Assembly (NCBI GenBank): GCA_947396885.1
Contig: OX377201.1
Span: 61,406,623-61,470,622 of the forward strand
From: Heligmosomoides polygyrus polygyrus
Lineage: Eukaryota; Nematoda; Chromadorea; Rhabditida; Heligmosomidae
DNA length: 64,000 nt
Reading direction: 5' to 3'
The translations under genes were made by a program, and so were the position numbers. The notes under the pieces were generated by a model. It saw only the letters and a list, made by a program, of their open reading frames with translations. It made no database searches and was not told the origin of the DNA. This document shows, in pieces, positions 52,140 through 63,239 of this stretch; the first letter of the stretch is position 1; each line of letters opens with the position of its first letter.

Positions 52140-54000
52140 AAGGCGAGGTACGGACTGATTATATGTAGACAAGTGCTCCGACACACCTAACGGCGTGTCT
52201 GGCACTTGCGCGCTTTGCACTGACCTACTGAGAAATCAATTATCTGTAAAGCATAAAATTGTTTAACATCCAGGTTTTGCTGCGTACATTATAGACATGA
52301 ACCCGTTCACTACTTTCGTCATAGAAATTCTCACGGGCCGTCCAGTAATGTCATTGGCTTGTGCTGCTCTGCTACTCAGTACTTCTGTCCCTCAGCTCCT
52401 CTGCAGCCGTTCCCATGAATTCAGTCCCTTGTTACGTGACGAAGAGGACCCGTTTTCTGAGTGAATACTTTTGTTGCACGACGTAGGGAACACTTCCACT
52501 GACTCGAGAAGCTCAGAAACGAGCATTTGTTGCTGTGTCAAGCAGGAAGAGGATGCGCAGATGGGATATTTCTTGTTCTCTGTATTAATTTCCCTTATAG
52601 TTTTCTTTTTTGCTGGTTCCCCATCTTGGGAAATTTATTAACGACTTACTGCAATTTAATAGAGAAGATTACAGATTCCTGACAGCGCGCCTTATCAAGC
52701 GATTCGCGAGCGATAAGCCGTGTTATCTGAGTTTTCCGCTGTGCCTCCTTATTACCTCCACCCTTCTTGGTGCCAACTCCTAGTCTGCTTTATTGTTGTA
52801 TGTGTCTCTCCCATAAACTATAGTGTCCCGTCCTGATCCCTCCTTCAGGTCATTGCTGGTCGCTCTCCTAGTCCCCACTCTTGAAGTCCGTTTAGTACTC
52901 CTACCCCTTTAGTGCTCCTCCCATGCTCATGACACAACGCCACATACACACACATACACTTATTCTGGATCCAAAGGGTATCAAACGGGAGCAGTTGCCG
53001 CTGTGTCAAGCAGGAAGAGGCTGCTCTTCCTCTCCTGCAGAAGAGTCCCACGTTGAATTCTGAAAGCGGCTCCTCGTCGCACGACTGCGGTGATACATCT
53101 TCTTAATAGGATGCTTCTAGCCAGACGTAGAGGAGCCGTCTTCTGAATCCAGACGCTCAGATAGGCGTGAAATTGCCGCTGTGTGAAGCAGGAGGAGGCT
53201 GCACTTCCTCTGCATCACCAGCATACCATGTTCAATTCTACGCTCGCGGCGAGACGCCGGAGACGCATTTTCATTACCCAGATGCTTCTAGCGCAACGTA
53301 GAGGATCTGTCTTCTAAAACCAGAAGCTCAGGAGATCCGTCATTTGAATCCAGAAGCTCAGAAGCGCGCGCAGCTGCCGCTGTGTTTAGCTTCGAGATGC
53401 TGTACAGATGGCAGATTTCTTGTTCCCCGTATGAATTACCACACGGCTTCCTTCTTGCTCGTTTCCTGTCCTGGTCCCGCTTCCAGTTTTCTTTTTCCTG
53501 TCGACCCTCCCCCCCCCCCTTGGTGCTCTTTACTACTCTACCCCAATTAAGTAACCCTCGCACGCTCATGGCACTACATCGGCGAGCAATTGCGCGACAT
53601 TGGTGTCACATCTTCTAAATTCGGTCTCCTTTACTGGACTCTCGTAAGGAATCCCCTTGCTGGCCTTCTTTACTGTCCCCTCCCCTTATTGGAATCTCCC
53701 TACTGGTCCCTCCTTACTGCCTAAACCCTCTTTAGTACCACCTCCTGGCCTGATTTGTTGCCATATCGACCCCCCATCCCGATGCTCCAGGTCGCTCCTT
53801 TCTGGTCGCTGTCGAAGTCTCCTTCTACTCTTACCCTTTGTTGGTCCTCCTAAGCTCATAGCTCAAAATCGGCGTCACGTCTTTTGAATCTGGATGCTCA
53901 GAAACGCACGTAGGTGCTGTTGTGTTAAACTGTAAAAGGCTGCACTTCCCCTGATGCAGCAACGGCCCACGTTCAATGGCAAATTTTGCCCGCGCTGTAC
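52140..54000. repeat. degenerate long-period tandem repeat region
   Basis: A unit of roughly 170-190 bp recurs in decayed form: the block GCTGTGTCAAGCAGGAAGAG appears near 52530 and 53000, and variants near 53175, 53375 and 53915. Between them TGAATCCAGA(A/C)GCTCAG and GATGCTTCTAG recur (about 53110-53370, 53885). C/T-rich stretches (TCCCCTCCC-type) fill the rest. Segments 52140-52400 are also partly repeated at 54520-54900. No protein. Confidence 0.55.
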
Positions 54001-54095
54001 ATGATGAGGCGTATCTCACTCAGATTAGATTACTCGACGGCCTACTCTGTGGATGATGAGGCGTATCTCACTTAGGTTAGATCACTCGACCGACA
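54001..54095. repeat. direct repeat of about 45 bp
   Basis: GATGATGAGGCGTATCTCAC...TAGAT.ACTCGAC occurs at about 54001 and again at about 54053. Confidence 0.75.
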
Positions 54096-54116
54096 AACTC
54101 TTTTATATAAAGGTGG

Positions 54117-54199
54117 TACTCACGACTGCGAACAACTTTCCTTGACGAAGTACCATCAGGTGATACTTTGTCAAGGAAAGTTGTTCGCAGTCGTGAGTA
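54117..54199. repeat. long perfect-type hairpin
   Basis: 54117-54154 and 54162-54199 are reverse complements over 38 bp with two mismatches, separated by a 7-nt loop (ATCAGGT). The core arm is GACTGCGAACAACTTTCC. The stem is longer and more perfect than a typical nematode microRNA precursor. It could be a small inverted duplication, a siRNA-type hairpin or the residue of a palindromic element. Confidence 0.85.
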
Positions 54200-55127
54200 T
54201 CCAATGTCAATATCTCCCAATGAAAACAGTATTGCAACTACCACTCTAGCTCTCCCATTTTATACGTTTGAAATCTAACGTGCGGGATGAGAAAGATTTC
54301 CTGGGTCCAGCCAAAATTTTAGAGAATATGAAAATCTCCTAGACGCAAGATAGCGTGAGCCGTAAAGTTAGCCGATTCTCGTATTGCACCCAGATGTTAA
54401 AACCCCTCTTTCCTTTTTGCTTCGAAAATTAGATCACTCCAGAAATAATGCTGAACGATACCTGATCTACGCTCGCCCACCTATCCAGCACTCACTCGTA
54501 ATATCGACATGTTTAAACAATGTATACGTACAAGTGTGAGACACGCCCATCGCACTTGCGTGCTTCGCGCGATGTTGCAGTATCTCTAAGCTAAAGACGA
54601 CTACATCCAGATAGCTGCTGTGCTTCTGTAGCTTCATCAACCGCTTACCGGCCGGTAACGGTATATTTATTATCGTATCTGTATCTCTCTAAATCACTTA
54701 CTACGCAGGTAGACATGGTGAGTCCGCTGTGAGATGATACCAGCGGTGTCGTTGATAGTCTTGCGGTATGAAGTCATCCAGACTCCCCCCCCCCCTACCC
54801 CACCACCATCCCACCACCACTACGCTTAACATCGGCATCATCTCCAGACGGTTCAGTGATGTCATTGCTTGTGCTGATCAGTGCTCTCGTCCTCTAGGTT
54901 CTTGTACAACCCTCCAGTGGCCGAATTCATGAACGTTCCTGGGAACGTTCCCGGCTTCCCGTGGGAAGCGACCGGGGCAGGAAGCAAAAGCTCGCAACGT
55001 CTTCCTGGACCATCTTCGGGGGGGGGGGGGGAAGGGAGGAGGCGCGCTATGAAATGAATTAATAAGGTCAGGTTTGGCTTCTGTCACTTACTTTATTGGA
55101 AAAAATCAAATAATTGATCTGAGGATG
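54200..55127. other. no recognisable gene; C- and G-tracts
   Basis: Contains C11 at 54785-54795 and G14 at 55018-55031. A palindromic GAACGTTCCTGGGAACGTTC lies near 54930. Part of 54840-54900 resembles 52340-52400. Confidence 0.45.
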
Positions 55128-55195
55128 AATAGTTCTTTCGTCGGATGCGCCACGCACTCTATTTCTGCGGGATATCGCGGTACCACTTCTTATCC
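55128..55195 (-). repeat. SINE-1 3' fragment
   Basis: Minus-strand match to the end of SINE-1 (CCGCGATATCCCGCAGAAAT, then GAGTGCGTGGCGCATCC). Head absent. Confidence 0.5.
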
Positions 55196-55550
55196 ATTCC
55201 CGTTGCCAGTCGGAGGACATTTTAAGAGCACGTTCTAAGTGGGAAAGATGACATCGTCACCGAGATAGTATTGAACATAGGAGTAAACAACTAAAGGCGG
55301 AAATAAGGTCGGGGGGGGGGTCACCCCTACACAACGGTTTGTGCTTTTTGAGACTGGATTTTTTTTCGCAGCACCGGTGTGTTCTACCCCCATATGAACT
55401 GAGGTAGGCCATTTCTGATGTAATTTCACATTTCACACGTGCGGTCAACATCTGAGTATGGGGTGACCCCCTCCCCTCCGACCCTATTTGGGCCCAACAA
55501 AATAAAAATAAAATATGTATGAAATTAGAATTTAATTCTTCAATACTTAC
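55196..55550. other. no recognisable gene
   Basis: G10 tract at 55311-55320; two overlapping 64-codon minus frames without motifs. Partly intron if the exon at 55551-55758 is real. Confidence 0.4.
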
Positions 55551-55758
55551 GTGGTTCCAAAAGTCAGAAAACTGTTATCACAACCCTTCAGCCATTTCTT
55601 CTTGTAGTCTGTCTTCGTCTCATCTTTAGAGAATGTGAAGGATAAAATTTTTCTAATTGTCGCATGTCCAACGCTGAGCGGTAAATCGAAGAAACATGTG
55701 AAAGGATAGAACGCCACAAAGGTGACCACGCCAACAACGGGTATTTCCACACGACGAT
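55551..55758 (-). CDS. candidate host exon, membrane protein
   Basis: 208 nt between a TTTCATAG acceptor (exon starts 55758) and a GTAAGT donor (55550). The frame reads RRVEIPVVGVVTFVAFYPF (hydrophobic, likely a membrane segment), then LPLSVGHATIRKILSF and KKKWLKGCDNSFLTFG. It ends with two bases of a codon, so it cannot join directly to the exon at 47073-47190 in that exon's favoured frame. Another exon between them, or a separate gene, is needed. Family not recognised. Confidence 0.42.
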
Positions 55759-56890
55759 CTATGAAACGATCGCTATGGACACCAAAGAGGATGTCACCTC
55801 ACTTATTATATGCAACGGTTTCTATCTTTAACCTCGTTCGAAAGTCAGACACGCTGACGTACGAGCCAATTCGTCGAAAATCAGGTGGGCCGCTATCCTA
55901 AAACCGGACGCTGGAGAACCGTCACCGACTGAGTTAATCGAAATATAAAAAGAACATGGAACAGAATGCACGCTAGCGTGCTTGTGAACTTCTTCGTGAA
56001 TGCCCTAAACGCAAGATGTGCTCTCTTCGTGGCGTTCGAGCAAGGAATATCCATTGGAGCACTCTGGCATACGACGAACGAATGGAGACGTTGCTGGCGC
56101 CAGCTCGTTGCGATTGTTCTATGCTGTACTTCGTGGGACTATAGAAAACATACGTAATACCCAATAATACAGAAAGGTGAACTAGAAGAGGCGACTCAAT
56201 TTCAATGTTGGCTGGTGACTACCAGACCTTCACAGGAAGATGTAGGCATAGAACTGTCCATCAATTGACCTCTACGAAAATCTGCAATTTGTTGCAATTT
56301 GTTGAAGAATCTCGAGTTTAAGCAATGAATTCATTCAGAGGAACCGTTCAGCTAGAATAAAACACTGATTTCCCCATCAATTCGGTTGTAATGCAGCCCA
56401 TTCCCGTCCACTGTGCTTCTGAGCCTGAATGTCGTGTGTTTGTATCTCTGCAAGACTAGAAATACTTGAATATCCAGTTGATAAACCGGTAATTTGAGAG
56501 ATTAGTTTTCAAAATCTTGCAATTCCCGCCTCCACTGCGAATCTAACTCGCGCGTCGCGGTCGCTCCCGCTCCCCGGTGGTTCATGAATACCAACCGGGC
56601 TACGGGAAGCCGGGAGTGGGATGCAGTGGGAGCGGGAAGGCATTACGTGCCTGCTTCATGAATACGGCTACTGATGCCCACAGCACGTCCCGCACTTCAC
56701 TCTAGCGCCAACATGACTGCAGGCACCTTCACTCCTCTCCTCAAGCGGTCAACCCTAGGCATCAATCGACATTTTCGATCGGTACTGAGGGTCTGAACGA
56801 TTTTGGTCACACGACGAAAAGTATTTTTGCCAGAAGATTCCATCTGCTTCTGATGCTACGTTCAGCAGATATTTTTTCCACGCGGGACCG
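55759..56890. other. no recognisable gene
   Basis: A 63-codon frame on each strand near 55966-56164; near 56520-56660 a GC-rich segment with CCCGCT/AGCGGG inverted motifs. Nothing identified. Confidence 0.4.
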
Positions 56891-57900
56891 TTACAGTAGT
56901 GACGAATTACCTAACCCTCCTCCACAGACAAACAAAGGAACGTCACTTTCAAGCTACAATCAGCAATGTGGCTCGATATTTGCCTTCCGATCGAAAGTTT
57001 CCACTTGCTGTGAAGCAATTCCGTCGGCCATTATATCCGCGTATCTCCCAAGCCAAAATCATCGTTGAGGAAATCGACTAAATCGACCGATGTTGGCCTC
57101 CCGAACGAAACTTCTTACCTGCTGTGAAGGACTTCCGTCGACGATCACAATCACTTAACCTCTAGTCTCGTTGCTTAAATCTGAGAAAAAATCGACAATA
57201 TCGATTGATACTCATTTCCTGGTCTATCTGTGACACCTTACGACAACTCCCCTTCACTGCTATTGGTCCCCTCAATGATCCGTGTTAACGGATGACGTTT
57301 TCGGCCCTGTTGATCCCTGTTAACGGATGACGGCCTTTTAAATCCCCAGACATATTGCGCGACTACTCGGCACTCCTTCTGAATCCCCTAGCACGTAAAA
57401 GACGTCTAGGTAATCTCCGCGGCCCTTGATTTGCGCCCCGTAAACCACCAGGGCAGAAGTTTCAGACCGCTTTAACGACATCCACAAAAAAATGAAAAAT
57501 TTGATCAATACCGATTGATGGCGACCGACACTTCAAGAACGAACTTCAGATTCGCTTTCAGCGACCTCGACTACCCCAAGGCCAAATTCTCGGACAGCCA
57601 GAATGACATTCACGAAAAATCGATTATTTGATCAATAATGATTGATGGTCATCGACAGTTTAAAAATGAATGTCAGATTCGGGTTCAGCGATCTCGATTG
57701 CCTAAGGGCTGAAGTTCTCAAGCAGGAAGAAGATGTCTGGGTATTTTTCGCTAATTTCGCGACCCGTAATTTGATCAATACCGATTGATGGCGATCGATA
57801 ATTCAAAAATGATTTGTGTTCAGTGACCTCGATTGCCCCAGGGCTGAAGTCCTCATGAAGGAAGAAGACGTCTGAGTATTTTACGCTATTTTCGGGCCGC
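56890..57900. repeat. degenerate tandem repeats, about 110-145-bp units
   Basis: Three units beginning TTTGATCAATA-CGATTGATGG start at about 57498, 57626 and 57771. Each continues with TTCAG-GA-CTCGA-T and GGGCTGAAGT-like blocks; in the last two GAAGAAGA.GTCTG follows. Upstream, an older pair of related units at about 56968 and 57078 shares TCCGATCGAAAGTTTCCAC-like and CTGTGAAG-ACTTCCGTCG blocks. A 30-bp unit (GTTAACGGATGACG) repeats at about 57285 and 57317. No coding function. Confidence 0.6.
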
Positions 57901-58097
57901 ATTCTCCCCTCCCCTCCATTTTCCCCCGATTTTCTCCTTATTTTTCCATGCTATTTTATGACTCAGCGTCAATCGATGCATGACTCATCGCTTAGCGTGT
58001 TACTATATAGCATGATCTTTTGAAAGCCAAAACTTTGTTCTACTGATGTGTTGAATACCATCCGAAAAGATGTAAAACCTCCAGTTTTTGGAGCAGT

Positions 58098-58345
58098 TGA
58101 AGGAGGCGCCGGTTTGCACATGTACCCCATTCCATGCGCTAAATTCCAGCCCAAGCAAACCAAGTCTTACATTCATCTTCCCGGGTTGCTACATTGTTCG
58201 CTGACTTATCTGGGAAGTAAAGCACTGACTGCATCTGCTGTTCACTACGAGTCATTGTCTAGGCCGAATACGCACTCAAATTGCCTCCACGTCACCCAGT
58301 AGGAAGTAGAGTACGTGGCGTATCCCGCGAAGTATTGACTAACGC
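58098..58345 (+). mobile_element. SINE-1, diverged copy
   Basis: Alignable with SINE-1 through blocks such as CTTATCTGGGAAG, AAAGCACTGACT, GCCGAATACGCA and TTGCCTCCACGTCACCC. The tRNA-like head is largely lost. Confidence 0.6.
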
Positions 58346-58649
58346 CTTCCATTATCCGTTGTTCTCTATATCCACTGAACAAATGGCGTCCCCAAATCAC
58401 ACTCGAACGATCAATCCCAAGCAAACGCTAAGAGAAGCTCTAGTTTCAGGTTCCTCAATGGAAAGAACGGAGAGTCGAAAGCATGTCAGTTGAACGGCAG
58501 ACATCGGTGATTCATGTAAAAAGAATAGCAAGGAGAAACTCGAAGAATATCGCAATCGCGATTTTGGACGTTGTGGTGCTTCATATACAAATGTAATGCC
58601 ATCCCTCTACTTACCACTGAAGAGAAGAAAAATCCTTACAACTAATTCT
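58346..58649. other. no recognisable gene
   Basis: Flank between the diverged SINE-1 and the RTE-B2 3' end; one 70-codon frame without motifs. Confidence 0.4.
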
Positions 58650-59907
58650 CAGTGACTCGACCAAGCCTTTGTCACCTATCGTCTCCCTGTTCTTCGAGAT
58701 GCTTGAATGGGTGCCTGACTAAGGTCTCCAATCGTCCATGTTGCGTGCCAGAAAGCTCCAATGGATCCTCCTCCCTCTACATAGGGACGCGAAGAGCGCC
58801 AGTGCGTGCGCGACCCACCTAATTTTCGATGGCTCGGCCCATGCGACAGCGCCTCTGATCCTCCAACGTCGACGAGGCTCGGAACCCTGGAAGGCCTTCT
58901 CTCGCTTGCGCCAATCGTGCCACTGCGAGTATACTGCTCTCGATTACACGCGACGCTGATCGCGTGTTCATCCTGCATTCGTATAGCCCAGGTCTCTGAG
59001 GGCAGGAAGAGTAGTGGTGTCGAATAGTTGGGCAGTGAGCCGGACCTCCTCGTCTTCTTGGCGACTTCTTCGACGCTCTTGAAAGCCCTCTAAGTCACTC
59101 GTTTCCTCCTGCCCAGCTCTGGCTCTAGATCGTTTCCAAGTTAGCTTCGAGATCCGGATACACGTATCTGGACCATTCGGGAACGTTCTTTGAGCAAAAA
59201 TAGTGTATTAGATACTCGTTCCCTTCTCATAAACATCGTCTTCTAGGAATTACCTGTGGTCCAACATTCCCGTATACACGACCGAAATCCGCCAGCATTC
59301 TCTCAACTTCAATGATGATGGGTGCTACGAGCTCGATGTAGTCAGTGAAGCGAAGATAGTGCAGTTGCCGCTCGTCGATCTGCACTCCCGTGTCTTCACC
59401 CCACTCTGGATCGCGCATGACGTTTTCAATAGTGGAGATGAAGAACTTCTGGGATATAGTGTTTCCCTGCTGAAGTGTCATTACGCGAAAGACGTTGTTG
59501 TAGAATGGTGACATGTTGGTCGTGAATCCACTGTACAGGTCTCTGGTGTGGGGCTGGATCGCCTCTGAAACCCTGCCTCTTCTCACGGCCGCTCTTCGTC
59601 CAGCGTCCAGCATCCTATTGATCCTATTCAGAATGAAACGGGTGAACAGCTTGAACATCGCGCACAGCATAGTTGCCAACAAGGGATGAGCGGATAATAA
59701 AATTTTGAAGGCCGGATAACGGATAACGTATAATTTTGCCCAAAAATGGCCGGATAACGGAAAAACGGATAACGAGCAAAGAACAAAAATTAAAATTACT
59801 TTTAAACCATTCTTTCTCCAATGGTGGGTCGATATTTGTAACACTGTTCATGTTACAAATGTGAAATAGGGCACTTTTAACATTCTTATTGGTGTTTTTT
59901 CTTCAAG

Positions 59908-60165
59908 GCACGTGGTGGTGCAGTCGGAAGGACCGCCTGTCGCATGCTCTCCGACTCAATGCTCTTGGTGCGGATTTCCCCTCCAGGTCAACATAGCCTT
60001 CCATCCTTTCGGGCTTATTGTATTGGTACCTCTGGCCGCGCAGGAAAATGCACTGAATTGTCCATCGGCACCGCAATTCATTGTACTGGCCAAATATGCA
60101 TTCAGAGTGCCTCCACTATATCACGTAAGTGTAGAATGTGCGTCGCATCTGACACTTCCGCCTCT
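59908..60165 (+). repeat. SINE-1-like segment within hAT2
   Basis: Starts GGCACGTGGTGGTGCAGTCGG, continues with TGGTGCGGATTTCCC (box B-like) and later TTGTACTGGCCAAATATGCA, clearly SINE-1 but strongly diverged. hAT1 carries it at the same place. Confidence 0.65.
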
Positions 60166-60271
60166 TATGTCCTTTGTTCACGTTTTTCAGCTGCAATGAA
60201 GTTACTACGGATAGATCCCGCGGGATTTCTGGCTTTGGGTGAGGCAGTCGATAAAAAAAGTCGCTGTTTGT

Positions 60272-60631
60272 CTACTCTCCAATTGAATTTAGTACTAATT
60301 CTTGCCCAAAGAATGGAAGCCCAAACATAGTTTCAAAAAGCGTTAAAAGATCGTGTAGATGCGGAGTATCTGGCACATCCTTAAAACGAAGTGATTCGCA
60401 TGTACGCTTGTCCTTTTCTCCACTGATCGACTGGTTTTTTTCCAGATCGTACATCATGCTAGAAGGAATTTTGGTGAAAACCTCACAATTAAAAGTGAGC
60501 AAAGCAGTGTTCAGCATTTCAAATGCGCCATGAACAAATAGGTAGTTTAGTCTAATTATAGCATTGAGAACTATGAGAAGGCACCGAACTGGCATTGCAA
60601 GCGTGTCTTGATGGCAGTGGAAAAAACACAA
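60272..60631 (-). pseudogene. hAT2 internal coding-like segment
   Basis: A 119-codon frame with blocks CHQDTLAMPVRCLLIVLNAI, IPSSMMYDLEKNQ, SLRFKDVPDTPHLHDLLTLF and PFFGQELVLNSIGE. hAT1 contains the same stretch (about 19975-20260) with several stops, so the sequence belongs to the hAT family rather than being chance. It could be a piece of transposase or a captured host exon; I do not recognise it. Confidence 0.45.
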
Positions 60632-60663
60632 GACGATTTTTTTAATGTCCTTATATTCAGCTC

Positions 60664-60727
60664 CCCTTCATGTGCCACCTCATCGCGATGAAGGGATGAA
60701 CATCACTTTGTGATGGCTAACGGCACA
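60664..60727 (+). ncRNA. HDV-like self-cleaving ribozyme, 5' end of RTE-C2
   Basis: Starts one base inside the TSD. P1: CCCTTCA (60664-60670) with TGAAGGG (60689-60695). P2: TGTGCC (60671-60676) with GGCACA (60722-60727). L3 is TCATCGC (60680-60686) on a weak P3 (one C-G pair and a mismatch). P4: CATCAC (60701-60706) with GTGATG (60710-60715), loop TTT. The J4/2 core GCTAA (60716-60720) places the catalytic C at 60717. The element order P1-P2-P3-P4-J4/2 is that of the HDV/CPEB3 family. Cleavage just before P1 would give RNA starting at the element's first base. The weak P3 is the main reservation. Confidence 0.75.
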
Positions 60728-63226
60728 AACGGTCACGCAGTACGCGACGCTTTGTCGTGTATGGGCGGATCTCCTGTATCCCTGGCCAGGAACATGTGAG
60801 TAACCAGACCACCGCTATGGCTCAAACAACTAAACTCGTGCTCCAGTCCTCCGCGCCGAAGGTGGACTTCTACGACGTCGGTTGCATCGACCTCCGGCGA
60901 GAGCCATCTAATCTCGGAGTTAAGCTATCAGGACGTCATTGGAATCGGACTACCGGAAACTCCCTCCCACCACGACAAACTTCCCATTTGTCTGCTCTTA
61001 TAACTGTCGTTCGATCGCATCTGAGCAGGATCTTCGGACACTGCTTTACAGAAGCCGCAACATCAAATACGACGTTATCGCCCTGCAGGAAACGAAAGGC
61101 AGAACGGAAACCATAAGAAGGACCGACCACAACGAGCTTCTCATTATCGGAGCAAAGGTGGACAGAAAGAATATGGGCGGAGTTGGATTTCTTGTCAATT
61201 CGACAGTGCACCACCTAGTAGACTCTTACAAGATCATCAGTCCGCGAGTAGCTGTTCTTCGTTTGGAAACCAAAGATCAAGGAACCATCTCCATCATAAA
61301 TGGATATGCTCCAACATCTGCGGCCACAGGTGAAGAAAAGGAGGAATTCTACAAGCTGTTCGAAAGGACTGTCAACGACGAGAAGAGCTACTACAAAGTT
61401 GTTGTTGGTGACTTTAACGCTATCGTTCCTACGAATGATCACGACGAATGGAGGCTAGGACCACATGGAACTTCCTCAAGGAACGAAAACGGAGAGCGCC
61501 TGATAGGTTTCCTATCCGCGTGCCGTCTCTACCATGGAAATTCTATGTTTAAGAAGCCTTCAAACCGACGACCTGGGAAAGCCCACATGGCGAAACCCGT
61601 TCGGAGATCGACCATGTTCTTACAAACAGACGCTGGAGTCTGTTCGACGTCCCCGCGCTGAAATGCTTGATGCCATCAGCTGAGGAAGTACCTCCCATTC
61701 TGGAATCAGAAGTTGCTCATGCCATCAGAAGGATAAAGCCGGGCACTGCTCCTGGACCGGACGGCATTTCCGCTGATCTCCTTCGTGCGGGTGGCAGTGC
61801 CCTCTGCTCACTTCTTGCCAAGCACTTCAACCACTACCTTCGACTTGGTAGGATTCCGGACTCATGGAAGGAGTCGAAAACAGTTTTAATCTTCAAAAAA
61901 GGTCAGCAGGAGGATATCAACAACTACCGCCCCATCAGTCTTCTCTCGGTTGTGTACAAGATCTTCACCAAGATACTGCTTAACCGCATGGAGCGTTGCT
62001 TGGATGAATATCAGCTAGTGGAGCAAGCAGGGTTTCGCAAGGATTTCTCCTGCATGGACCATATTCAGACTGTCTCACAGCTCATCGAGAGGAGCCGCGA
62101 ATACCATCTCCCACTTGTCCTTGTCTTCGTGGATTACCGGAAAGCGTTCGACTCTGTGGAAATATACGCCGTTTTGAACGCACTTGTGCACTGGTATACC
62201 ATCGCCCTACATTCGACTTCTCAACGAATGTTTCTCGAACACATCGACTACCATCCAGCTGTTCGATCGAAAGCTTAAAATTCCTATCGGGAAAGGAGTA
62301 CGGCAGGGAGACACGATTTCTCCCAAGCTATTCACAGCGGCACTCCAGGATGTCATGAAAGACTTGAACTGGGACGATAAAGGCTACCTTATCGACGGTA
62401 AACGGATCAGCAACCTTCGCTTCGCCGACGATATTGTTTTCATCTCTACCAGCACGACAGAAGTCGAGGAAATGCTGAACGAGCTCAATGTGGCAGGTAT
62501 GAAGATTGGATTGGACATGAATATGTCCAAAACACAACTTATGGTCAACCAGTGGTGTGACACGGGACTCGTAAGGTTAAATGGAGTCGCTCTACAACAG
62601 GTCGACTCCTACGTCTATCTGGGAAGAGAGCTGAACATGGATAACGACCTCGCTCCTGAAATCGCCCGCAGGAGACGCGCAGCATGGGCAGCTTTCAGTT
62701 CGATTCGCGAAGTCACCGATCAGGTCAAGGATCCCGGCCTCAGGGCCTCGATATTCAACGCCTCTGTACTGCCTGCGATGTGTTACGCGACGGAAACCTG
62801 GCCCGACAACAAGACAATCGCCAGAGCAATGCAAACTACGCATCGTGCACTGGAGAGATGTCTTCTGAGGACAAGCCTTCGTCAGCAATGGCAAGAAGGC
62901 CTACGAAGCTCGGAGCTACGGGAGAAGTCGCAATTAGCAGACCCGCTGCAGTATATGAAGAAGTCCAAATATCGCTGTGCCGGACACCTGCTTCGACGAA
63001 ATACGATAGATGGAGTCTCCGTGTCACAGAATGGCTCCCGAGAGACCATAAGAGACCACTGGGACGACCGCCAACGCGATGGGCAGACTCATTCTCAAGA
63101 TCTTTCAGAGAGCGGAGTCTGCCTCATTGGAAGCAAGCAGCCAGAGATCGAGCGGTCTGGAAGAGTTGTGGTCCCCGCTGAGAAGACCTCCAGCCGACAA
63201 AAGGACTATCAAAGTATCAAAGTAAG
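60664..63226 (+). mobile_element. RTE-clade LINE, element C2, inside hAT2
   Basis: Flanked by TATATTCAGCT at 60652-60662 and 63227-63237, a perfect 11-bp TSD. The corresponding hAT1 sequence (about 19970-19990) runs straight across the site, proving the insertion boundaries. It has the complete 5' end with an HDV-like ribozyme, a leader of about 270 bp, the endonuclease-RT, and a CAAAGTAAGTA-type 3' end. An internal deletion of about 584 bp at 61660 removes the endonuclease-RT linker. Confidence 0.92.
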
Positions 63227-63239
63227 TATATTCAGCTAA
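60939..63239 (+). pseudogene. RTE-C2 endonuclease-reverse transcriptase
   Basis: The endonuclease opens FPFVCSYNCRSIASEQDLR, then DVIALQETKGR, MGGVGFLVNS, VVVGDFNAIVPTNDHDEW and NENGERLIGF. At 61660 the linker and end of the endonuclease are deleted compared with C1. The RT frame 61667-62278 has APGPDGISADLLRAGGS, NNYRPISLLSVVYKIFTKI and VFVDYRKAFDSVE. After a shift, 62184-63239 has GKGVRQGDTISPKLFTAALQ, the catalytic LRFADDIVFIS, SYVYLGRELNMDN and ASVLPAMCYATETW. Better preserved in the RT than C1, but the deletion makes it non-autonomous. Confidence 0.87.
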
